From Pseudomonadota bacterium (lineage in GTDB: Bacteria; Desulfobacterota; Desulfovibrionia; Desulfovibrionales; Desulfovibrionaceae), in the NCBI GenBank assembly GCA_023453335.1, contig JAEXTU010000195.1:1-5592 (forward strand): 5,592 bases of DNA, given 5' to 3'. Under the pieces are notes generated by a model, which saw only the letters and a program-made list of their open reading frames with translations, did not search any database and was not told the DNA's origin. The number at the start of each line of letters is the position of its first letter. The stretch's first letter is position 1. The position numbers and the translations under genes are program-made. Shown here piece by piece: positions 1 to 5,592 of the stretch.

Positions 1-594
1 GGCCACCTGGCGCAGGCAGGCGTCGCCCGCGCCGTGCCCGTAGTTGTCGTTGTACGCCTTGAAATGGTCGATGTCGCACATGATCACGCCCAGGCTCGAA
101 TTCTCCCGCCTGGCCCGCCGCCATTCCCGGTCCAGGGCCTCGTCCAGGCCGCGGCGGTTGGCCACCTCGGTGAGCCCGTCCACCAGGGCCAGGCGCTCCA
201 GCATCCGGCTCTTGCGGGCCAGTTCCAGATGGTTGCGCACCCGGGCCAGGACCACGGGCAGGGAGAAGGGCTTGGCGATGTAGTCCACCGCGCCCAGGGA
301 GAGCCCGCGCTCCTCATCCACGGCCTCGTCCAGGCTGGTCACGAAGATGACCGGGATGTCCCGGGTGGCCGTGTCGGCCTTCAGGCGGCGGCAGACCTCG
401 AAGCCGTCCATGCCCGGCATCATCACGTCCAGGAGCACCAGGTCCGGGGGGGTGTCGCCGGCCAGCGCGGCCAGGGCCTGCTCGCCGTTGGTGGCGATGC
501 TCACGGCGTAGTCGTTGCGCAGGGCCTCGCCCAGGATGCGGATGTTGGTGGGCATGTCGTCCACGATGAGGATACGCTGCTTCGGCTGGTCCAT
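1..594 (-). CDS. Receiver-GGDEF response regulator, probable diguanylate cyclase (3' part cut off by window edge)
   Basis: This is a cytoplasmic response regulator expected to make cyclic-di-GMP from two GTP when phosphorylated (PleD/WspR-type family knowledge). Only the first 198 codons are in the window. Residues 7-120 form a receiver domain with acidic pocket Asp12/Asp13, phosphoacceptor Asp56 (LLDVMMPGMDG), Thr86 and Lys108 (AKPF). Residues 136-198 are the first half of a GGDEF domain: DGLTEVANRR at 139-148, then CDIDHFKAYND at 173-183 with metal-binding Asp174, and GHGAGDACL, the GTP-contact region. The GG[D/E]EF signature itself lies beyond position 1, so catalytic competence cannot be judged. 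Tandem ATG codons lie at 597 and 594. The 594 start is preferred because AGGGAGG ends only 1 nt before 597 but 4 nt before 594. The gene overlaps the kinase stop codon, so co-translation with the kinase is likely, and the kinase HPt domain is the natural phosphate donor. Confidence 0.93.
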   Translation of the reverse strand, partial: MDQPKQRILIVDDMPTNIRILGEALRNDYAVSIATNGEQALAALAGDTPPDLVLLDVMMPGMDGFEVCRRLKADTATRDIPVIFVTSLDEAVDEERGLSLGAVDYIAKPFSLPVVLARVRNHLELARKSRMLERLALVDGLTEVANRRGLDEALDREWRRARRENSSLGVIMCDIDHFKAYNDNYGHGAGDACLRQVA

Positions 595-3500
595 CATGCC
601 TCCCTTTTTTCGCCATCCAGGGCCGTGCGCAGGGCCGCAATGTGCTGCCGGGCCCGGGCGTAGTCGAATCCGGCCACGGCGTCGGCCAGTTCCCGCGCGA
701 GCCGGGCCCACCCGGTTCCGGCCAGGAGCCGGGCCAGTTCCCCGGCCGCGGCGTCGGCGTCCAGGTCCTGCCGGGCCAGGAGTTCCTCCAGCCGGTCCAG
801 GCCGGGGCCGGCCAAGGCCGTGTCCACGTTCGACCTTACCGGCCCTTCCTCTTCATTTCCAGCCCCTGCGTCAAGGAGCCGTATGGAATCCAGCACGTGG
901 CGCAGGGCCGTTGCCAGCCCGGCCAGCCCGGAACGGGCTCGGGCCGTGTCCCCGGCCTTGAGGGCCTGCTCCATGTCCGCGGCGGCCTGGGCCACCTCCG
1001 TGGCGCCCAGGTTGCCCGCCACCCCGCGCAGGGAGTGGGCCAGGAACCTGGCCTTGTCCGCATCCGCGGCGGCGAAGGCCGCCTCCAGCCGGTTCGCGGC
1101 GTCGCCGAATTCCCGCGCGAACTGGTCCAGCAGGCTGCGGTAGAGGTCCGGCTTGTTGCCGGCGCTGGCCAGGCCCCGGGCGGTGTCCAGGCCGGACGCG
1201 GCGGGTAGCGGCGGGGCGGCGGGCTGAGCTGCCGGCGCGGCGTCGGGCAGGGGCGCGCGCTCCCCGGGCTTGATCCACTTCACCAGCATGCGGGCCAGGG
1301 CGCCCGGGGTGAACGGCTTGGCCAGGTGGTCATCCATGCCCGCCTCCAGGCTGCGGTGCCGGTCCCCGGTCATGACCGAGGCGGTCATGGCCACGATGGG
1401 CAGCTTCACGCCGCGGGGCGACTGGCGAATGCGCCGGGTGGCCTCCAGCCCGTCCATGACCGGCATGTGCACGTCCATGAACACCAGGTCGAAGTTTCGT
1501 TTCTCCACCGCCTGGACCGCGGCCAGGCCGTTCTCCGCCTCGGAGACCCGCATGCCGGCCGAGGCGAGCAGTTCCCGGGCCACCTGGCGGTTGATGGCGT
1601 TGTCCTCGGCCACCAGCACCTCGGCCCCGCGGATGGCGGCCATGGCCTCCGGGGAGGGGGCTGCCCCGCCCGCCTCGCGCGGCCGGCCCGAGGCCGGGGC
1701 CAGGGACAGGCGCACGGTGAAGGTGCTGCCCGCCCCGGGCGCGCTGACCACGGTGATGTCCCCGCCCATGAGCTCCACCAGGCGCTTGCTGATGGCCAGG
1801 CCCAGGCCGGTGCCCCCGAAGCGCCGGGTGATGGACTCGTCGGCCTGGGAGAAGCTCTGGAAGAGCCGGCGCTGCGCCGCTTGGTCCATGCCCATGCCGG
1901 TGTCGCGGATGACGAAGCGCAGGGGGATTCCGTGCCCGGCGTCATCCCCCCGGGACACCCGCAGGGTGACCTCGCCCTGTTCGGTGAACTTCACCGCGTT
2001 GTTCAGGAGGTTCACCAGCACCTGGGTCAGGCGCAGGGCGTCGCCGGCCAGGAGCCGGGGCACGTCCGGGTCGGCGGCCACGGACAGGGCCAGGCCCTTG
2101 CCCTGGGCCGCCTGGCCCACCACCACCGTGAGGCCGTCCAGGACCTCGTCCAGGTCGAAGTCCATGGTCTCCAGGTCCAGGCGGCCGGCCTCGATCTTGG
2201 AGAAGTCCAGGATGTCGTTGATGATGCCGAGCAGGAGCCGGGCCGAGGTCTGGACCTTGGAGAGGTAGTCCTGCTGCTGGGCGTCCAGGCGGGTCTTCAG
2301 GGCCAGGTGGGTGAGCCCGAGCACCGCGTTCATGGGGGTGCGTATCTCGTGGCTCATGCGGGCCAGAAACTCGCTCTTGGCCTGGTTGGCCGCCTCGGCC
2401 TGCTCCTTGGCGGTGAGCAGCTCCACCTCCAGGCGCTTGCGCTCGGAGATGTCCTTGAGCATGCCGGTGAAGAACCACTGCTCGCCCACCCGCACCTCGC
2501 TGACCGAGAGCTCCAGGGGTATGATCTCCCCGTCCTTGCGCCGGCCCGGCACCTCCCGGCCGCCGCGGCCGAGGATGTGCGGTTCGCCGGTGGCCAGGTA
2601 GCGGGCCAGGTAGGTGTCGTGCTCGCTGCGGTAGGGCTCGATCTGGAGCATGGTCACCGGCCTGCCCACCATCTCCTCGGGCGCGTACCCGAAGATCCTG
2701 GCCGCGGCGGGGTTCACGGTCTGGATGATCCCCGCGGTGTTGATGGTGATGATGCCGTCCACCGCGGTGTTCACCACCGCGTAAAGCCGGGCCTCGGACA
2801 GTTGCAGGGCCTCCCTGGCCTTCACCCGCTCGGTCACCACCTCGGTGAACATGACGATGCCGCCGATGGAGCCGTCGTCCCGGCGCCAGGGCACGTTCTC
2901 CCAGCGCACGTAGTCGATGCTCCCGTCCGCCCGGGGGAAGGGGTCCTCGTCGCGCCGCAGGATCTCCCCGGCCAGGACCCGCTGATGGATGTCCTTCCAC
3001 TCCTGGCCGATCTCCGGGAACACCTCGTAGTGGGACCGCCCGGTGAGGTCCTGGTCGCCCAGGCCGTAGTCCTCCTTCCAGCGCCGGCTGGCGACGATGT
3101 AGCGCATGTCCGCGTCGAACATGGCCACCGCCGCCGGGGTGTGCCGGATGAACAGGCGCAGCCGCTCCTCGCCGGCGCGCAGGGCCTCGGCCGCCCGGAC
3201 TTGCTCGGTCACGTCCACCGCCATGCCCAGGTAGCCGATGAGTTCTCCCTGGCCGCTGCGGCGGGCGGTGACCGTGAGCCGCACGGAGAGGTGTCCGCCG
3301 TCCTTGCGCACGTAGGTCCATTCCCGGGTGTCGCCCAGCCCCTCCCGGGCCAGGGCCACGAAGGCCTCGAAGCCCTGCACCGGCCGCTCCAGCAGCCGGC
3401 TCAGCTCCTCGCCGCGCTGCGCTATCTCGGACTCCAGGTGGAAGGCCTGGGGCGTCATCTTTCCCACCATGTCCTCGGCGCGGTAGCCGAGCATCCGCTC

Positions 3501-4742
3501 CGCGCCGGAGTTGAAGGTGGTGATGAGCCCCGCGGTGTCGGTGGCGATGATGGAAATCTCGGTGGAGGCGTCCAGCACGCCCTGCAGGTCCGCGGAGAGC
3601 GACCGGGCCGCCTCCTCGGCCCGGGCCAGGCCCACGGCCACGGCGCGGCGCCGCTCCAGGCTCAGGGGCAGGACCCCGGACACCAGGAGCAGGGCCAGCG
3701 CCGAGAGGCCGGACACGGCCAGGGCTCCCTGCCGCGACTCGGCGGCCTTTTCCGAGAGCACCGCCTCGGGCGTGAAGCTCACCAGGAGCCAACGGTTGGC
3801 GCCGGGCGCCCGGCTGCCGTGCACCATCCGGAACCTGGGGCCGCCCGGCCACTGCTCGCTCTGCTCATCCAGGCGGACCACCCTGAACACGAACAGGCCC
3901 TCGTCGTTGCGTACGGTCCCCTTGTTCCTGCTGGCCGCGGCCGCCCAGACGTCGGGGTGGAGCAGCGCGAAGTTCCGGTCCTTGCGGGCCGGCAGGAGGA
4001 ACCCCCACTCGTCGTTGGGATCCGGTGATTTCAGCCAATATCCGTCGGCGGCCAGGAGCATGGTCTGCTGCCCGGCGGCCAGGGCATCCCGGCCCAGGGC
4101 GCCCAGGGCCTCCTTGGCCAGGTAATTGATGACCAGCACCCCCCGCTTGGCCCCCCGCCGGTCGAAGACCGGGGTGCAGATGCGCAGGGTGGGCTTGAAG
4201 GGAACCTCCATGAACCCGCGCTCGTAGTTGAGGTCCAGGGGGGAGACGTAGATGCCGTCCCGGTCCAGGGCCAGGGCCTCCCGGACGTAATAGCGGTCGG
4301 CCTTGTCCTGGAGCTCTCCGGGCGGGACGATGGCGGGCTGGTTCAGGTTGAGGTTGGCCCGGGCCCATTCCATGCCGCCGGCGTCGATGTAGCGGACCTG
4401 GTCGTAGCCCTTGCGCTGCAGCATGTTCAGGAAAAGTTCGCCCGCCCGGTACCGGTTGCGCGGCGAGTCTTCATCCAGGAGGTCCAGCACCCGCTCGGAC
4501 CCGGAGAGCAGGAGAACGTCCCGCATGCCCTGCTCGAAATACCCGAAGAGGACCTGGCGCTGGATGGCCAGCTCGCTTTCGGTCTCCCTGGCCAGGCTCT
4601 GGTACAGGAGTCGGGACTGGGTGCGGGTCGCATAGAGGAACACCCCGGCCAGGACCGCCACCAGCGGCGCGGCGATGAGCACCGTCCGCAGCACGACGCT
4701 GGCGATACGGACGCTGCCGGTGCGGGCCCCGGATTCAGGCAT
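594..4742 (-). CDS. Membrane-bound hybrid sensor histidine kinase (Cache-like sensor, 3 PAS, HisKA, HATPase, REC, HPt)
   Basis: This is a complete inner-membrane phosphorelay kinase of 1382 aa. TM1 spans about residues 14-37 and TM2 about 339-362. The extracytoplasmic sensor between them (40-337) has a PDC/dCache-like look, with DRYYVREAL and YVSPLDLN stretches and TPVFDRRGAKRGVLVINY. PAS1 is about 386-514, PAS2 527-640 and PAS3 653-769; PAS3 is FixL-like with His708. A short helical linker leads to HisKA with phosphorylated His798 (MSHEIRTPMN). The HATPase domain has N-box Asn914/Asn915, G1 DTGMGMD at 947-953 and G2 GGTGLGL at 976-982. The receiver (1041-1157) has Glu1046/Asp1047, Asp1090, Thr1120 and Lys1142. 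A Pro/Ala-rich linker (1158-1182) precedes the HPt domain (about 1183-1292) with His1236 in HSLRGVAGNLG. A helical tail of about 80 residues follows. Every catalytic motif is intact, consistent with a BarA/EvgS-like relay. The start is firm: an in-frame TAA lies at 4766-4764 with no ATG, GTG or TTG start between. The SD is weak (GGGGGG, 3 nt before the ATG). The ligand is unknown. Confidence 0.96.
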   Translation of the reverse strand: MPESGARTGSVRIASVVLRTVLIAAPLVAVLAGVFLYATRTQSRLLYQSLARETESELAIQRQVLFGYFEQGMRDVLLLSGSERVLDLLDEDSPRNRYRAGELFLNMLQRKGYDQVRYIDAGGMEWARANLNLNQPAIVPPGELQDKADRYYVREALALDRDGIYVSPLDLNYERGFMEVPFKPTLRICTPVFDRRGAKRGVLVINYLAKEALGALGRDALAAGQQTMLLAADGYWLKSPDPNDEWGFLLPARKDRNFALLHPDVWAAAASRNKGTVRNDEGLFVFRVVRLDEQSEQWPGGPRFRMVHGSRAPGANRWLLVSFTPEAVLSEKAAESRQGALAVSGLSALALLLVSGVLPLSLERRRAVAVGLARAEEAARSLSADLQGVLDASTEISIIATDTAGLITTFNSGAERMLGYRAEDMVGKMTPQAFHLESEIAQRGEELSRLLERPVQGFEAFVALAREGLGDTREWTYVRKDGGHLSVRLTVTARRSGQGELIGYLGMAVDVTEQVRAAEALRAGEERLRLFIRHTPAAVAMFDADMRYIVASRRWKEDYGLGDQDLTGRSHYEVFPEIGQEWKDIHQRVLAGEILRRDEDPFPRADGSIDYVRWENVPWRRDDGSIGGIVMFTEVVTERVKAREALQLSEARLYAVVNTAVDGIITINTAGIIQTVNPAAARIFGYAPEEMVGRPVTMLQIEPYRSEHDTYLARYLATGEPHILGRGGREVPGRRKDGEIIPLELSVSEVRVGEQWFFTGMLKDISERKRLEVELLTAKEQAEAANQAKSEFLARMSHEIRTPMNAVLGLTHLALKTRLDAQQQDYLSKVQTSARLLLGIINDILDFSKIEAGRLDLETMDFDLDEVLDGLTVVVGQAAQGKGLALSVAADPDVPRLLAGDALRLTQVLVNLLNNAVKFTEQGEVTLRVSRGDDAGHGIPLRFVIRDTGMGMDQAAQRRLFQSFSQADESITRRFGGTGLGLAISKRLVELMGGDITVVSAPGAGSTFTVRLSLAPASGRPREAGGAAPSPEAMAAIRGAEVLVAEDNAINRQVARELLASAGMRVSEAENGLAAVQAVEKRNFDLVFMDVHMPVMDGLEATRRIRQSPRGVKLPIVAMTASVMTGDRHRSLEAGMDDHLAKPFTPGALARMLVKWIKPGERAPLPDAAPAAQPAAPPLPAASGLDTARGLASAGNKPDLYRSLLDQFAREFGDAANRLEAAFAAADADKARFLAHSLRGVAGNLGATEVAQAAADMEQALKAGDTARARSGLAGLATALRHVLDSIRLLDAGAGNEEEGPVRSNVDTALAGPGLDRLEELLARQDLDADAAAGELARLLAGTGWARLARELADAVAGFDYARARQHIAALRTALDGEKREA
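599..605 (-). promoter_or_regulatory. Shine-Dalgarno for the receiver-GGDEF gene, inside the kinase 3' end
   Basis: The minus strand reads AGGGAGG just before CATGATG. This is a strong anti-16S match lying within the last codons of the kinase gene. Its spacing is 1 nt to the ATG at 597 and 4 nt to the ATG at 594, which is why the second methionine is the preferred start. The arrangement is typical of translational coupling. Confidence 0.7.
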
Positions 4743-4753
4743 GTTCCCCCCGG

Positions 4754-4778
4754 TGATTGGGAGTTATGTTGATTGGGA
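4754..4778. repeat. Two direct copies of TGATTGGGA in the kinase leader
   Basis: An exact 9-bp sequence, TGATTGGGA, occurs at 4754-4762 and 4770-4778, with a centre-to-centre spacing of 16 bp. A shorter third copy, TTGGGA, is at 4796-4801. The first copy lies 11 bp upstream of the kinase start codon, directly beside its poly-G ribosome binding site. Tandem sites like this can be regulator half-sites, but the regulator is unknown and the function is inferred from position only. Confidence 0.5.
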
Positions 4779-4785
4779 ACTAGTT

Positions 4786-4804
4786 GTATACCTTTTTGGG
4801 ATAC
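4786..4804. repeat. Imperfect 7-5-7 inverted repeat upstream of the kinase gene
   Basis: GTATACC (4786-4792) and GGGATAC (4798-4804) are inverted copies with one mismatch, separated by TTTTT. An 8-bp perfect palindrome, AACTAGTT (4778-4785), adjoins it. The cluster sits 36-62 bp upstream of the kinase ATG, where a promoter or operator is expected. It may be a dimeric regulator site, but this is not demonstrated. Confidence 0.4.
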
Positions 4805-4920
4805 GTTGCGAGGGGTTGCCCGACGATTTCCGATAGCGCGGCGCGGGGCTGTCCTCCCATGCGGTTTCGGGCACGCCGGCCCCCATTTCCAATCCCCACC
4901 CAAACACTGGACAACCCTCC

Positions 4921-4943
4921 CCCCCTGGTGTACCCGGAGGGGG
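4921..4943. repeat. CCCCCT/AGGGGG inverted repeat
   Basis: CCCCCT (4921-4926) can pair with AGGGGG (4938-4943) across an 11-nt loop, and GG-tgta-CC inside the loop could add two pairs. No T-run follows directly and no plus-strand gene precedes it, so it does not read as a terminator. If the plus-strand transcript begins upstream of it, the hairpin would lie in the leader of the receiver gene. Low-complexity C/G runs make chance pairing plausible. Confidence 0.3.
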
Positions 4944-4945
4944 TC

Positions 4946-4966
4946 TAGAAACTTTCTAAACTTTTT
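4946..4966. repeat. Perfect palindrome TAGAAACTTTCTA overlapping a 9-bp tandem repeat
   Basis: TAGAAA-C-TTTCTA (4946-4958) is a perfect 6-1-6 inverted repeat. It overlaps the tandem AAACTTTCT (4949-4957) and AAACTTTTT (4958-4966), which match at 8 of 9 positions. This AT-rich block ends 17 bp before the start codon of the plus-strand receiver gene, just ahead of its Shine-Dalgarno. It contrasts sharply with the surrounding GC-rich sequence and is a candidate operator or part of a promoter. Confidence 0.45.
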
Positions 4967-4971
4967 CTTGC

Positions 4972-4976
4972 GAGGG
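4972..4976 (+). promoter_or_regulatory. Shine-Dalgarno of the plus-strand receiver gene
   Basis: GAGGG lies 7 nt before the ATG at 4984, an ideal spacing. An in-frame TAA at 4957-4959 and the absence of any other in-frame start between it and 4984 confirm the start choice. Confidence 0.75.
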
Positions 4977-4983
4977 CCCTGCC

Positions 4984-5592
4984 ATGGGCGACACCGAGGT
5001 CTTGCCAGCCCCCACCGCCCAGACGGGCGGGCGGCTCCTGGTGGTGGACGACGAGGAGCAGCTGGCCGCGGTGCTCTGCGAGACCCTCGCCGGCCTGGGC
5101 CACGAGGTGCGCGCCGCGGGCGACGGGGCCGAGGCCCTGCGCATCCTGGCCAGCGACCCGGCCCAGGTGGTCATCTCCGACCTGCGCATGCCGCGCATGG
5201 GCGGGATGGAGCTGCTGGAGGCCGCCGCGGGCCGCGGCCTGGACGCGGACTTCATCTTCCTCACCGGCTACGGCACGGTGGAGAACGCGGTGGAGTGCAT
5301 GCGCCTGGGCGCGGCCGACTTCCTGCTCAAGCCCTTCAAGCTGGACGCCCTGGCCGCGGCCGTGGACAAGGTGCTCTTCGAGCGCGAGGTGCGCCAGGAG
5401 CGCCGCCGCTCGGCCCTGCCCGCCCCGCGCCCCGCCGCCACGGCCGAGGACCCCCTGGCGCTCATGCGCTCCTTTTTGGTGCAGGCCCGCGAGGTCTTCG
5501 CCCCGGACGGCATGTGCCTCATGCTGTTCAACGGGCATGTGCGCCGCTCGGTGCACGGACCCCTGCTGGCCGACGATCCCGCGGCCGTGGAC
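4984..5592 (+). CDS. NtrC-like receiver-domain protein with possible GAF-like C-terminal region (3' part cut off)
   Basis: 203 codons are open to the window end with no stop. After a short unstructured N-terminus, residues 17-135 form a canonical receiver domain: LLVVDDEE with Asp22/Asp23, phosphoacceptor Asp66 in ISDLRMPRMGG, Thr94 in FLTGYG and Lys116 in LLKPF. The TGYGTVENAVECMRLGA stretch is typical of NtrC-family receivers. Residues about 136-155 are an Arg/Ala/Pro-rich linker. From about 156, the sequence ALMRSFLVQAREVF followed by a hydrophobic strand (MCLMLF) resembles the start of a GAF domain, but too little is visible to be sure. No sigma-54 AAA+ motif such as GESGTGKE is present in the visible part. 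The gene is transcribed away from the hybrid kinase across a shared intergenic region, so it may be a second target of that kinase or a separate output. The full product could be a receiver-GAF kinase or another effector. Confidence 0.88.
   Translation, partial: MGDTEVLPAPTAQTGGRLLVVDDEEQLAAVLCETLAGLGHEVRAAGDGAEALRILASDPAQVVISDLRMPRMGGMELLEAAAGRGLDADFIFLTGYGTVENAVECMRLGAADFLLKPFKLDALAAAVDKVLFEREVRQERRRSALPAPRPAATAEDPLALMRSFLVQAREVFAPDGMCLMLFNGHVRRSVHGPLLADDPAAVD

Larger units (their letters stand above)
4743..4983. promoter_or_regulatory. Divergent intergenic region between kinase and receiver genes
   Basis: This 241-bp non-coding stretch must carry the promoters for the minus-strand kinase/receiver-GGDEF pair and for the plus-strand receiver gene. 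It has two AT-richer islands (about 4756-4808 and 4944-4970) in otherwise very GC-rich DNA, one beside each start codon, as expected for promoter/operator zones. No convincing sigma-70 pair or sigma-54 (GG-N10-GC) promoter was found by eye. TGGACA at 4908-4913 resembles a -35 hexamer, but no good -10 follows at 16-18 nt. The central part (about 4810-4915) shows no recognisable gene or RNA. Individual repeats are listed separately. Confidence 0.6.

Noticed and set aside
1942..3852. A 636-codon minus-strand open frame inside the kinase in another frame
   Set aside because: It is extremely rich in Arg, Gly, Pro and Ala and has no motifs. It is a frame shadow of the kinase.
1326..4028. A 900-codon open frame on the plus strand, antisense to the kinase
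   Set aside because: Its composition (rich in Gly, His, Gln, Val, Ala) is typical of the antisense frame of GC-rich coding DNA. It shows no domain motif, while the minus-strand frame encodes every kinase signature.
4790..4830. A possible sigma-54 promoter (TTGGGATACGTTGC)
   Set aside because: The GG to GC spacing is 8 nt, not the required 10, and the second TTGC at 4816-4819 has no GG at the right distance.
4427..4903. A 158-codon minus-strand open frame spanning the intergenic region and the kinase N-terminus
   Set aside because: It is out of frame with the kinase, has low-quality composition (Cys/Ser/Arg/Pro-rich), and has no good ribosome binding site or known motif. The kinase start is independently well supported.
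4921..4966. The CCCCCT/AGGGGG hairpin plus downstream T-run as an intrinsic terminator
   Set aside because: The T-run is about 20 nt after the stem rather than adjacent, and there is no plus-strand gene upstream to terminate.
4945..5556. Minus-strand open frames opposite the plus-strand receiver gene
   Set aside because: The plus strand encodes a full receiver domain with all catalytic residues. The opposite frames have only antisense-type composition.

Overview
This window comes from a very GC-rich bacterium. The gene architecture (a large Cache/PAS hybrid kinase feeding a receiver-GGDEF protein) and the sequence style suggest a Deltaproteobacterium of the Desulfovibrionaceae type. That placement is a judgement by eye and is not proven by the sequence.

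Layout: positions 594-1 (minus strand, cut by the window edge) encode a receiver-GGDEF response regulator, a probable diguanylate cyclase. Positions 4742-594 (minus strand, complete, 1382 aa) encode a membrane-bound hybrid histidine kinase with an extracytoplasmic sensor, three PAS domains, HisKA, HATPase, receiver and HPt modules. Positions 4743-4983 are a 241-bp divergent intergenic region with several short repeats and dyads. Positions 4984-5592 (plus strand, cut by the window edge) encode an NtrC-like receiver domain followed by a linker and the start of a possible GAF-like domain.

How they fit together: the kinase stop codon and the regulator start codon overlap (TGATG or ATGA), so the two minus-strand genes form a translationally coupled pair. 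The visible phosphorelay is His798 to Asp1090 to His1236 inside the kinase, then probably Asp56 of the receiver-GGDEF protein, which would link the sensed signal to cyclic-di-GMP. The divergent receiver protein (Asp66) is a possible second output.

The most interesting point is the third PAS domain of the kinase. It closely resembles the heme PAS domain of the oxygen sensor FixL and keeps the positions of the heme-ligating histidine and of several distal-pocket residues. The system may therefore be an oxygen, NO or redox-responsive c-di-GMP switch. No RNA genes, mobile elements, CRISPR arrays or convincing terminators were seen.
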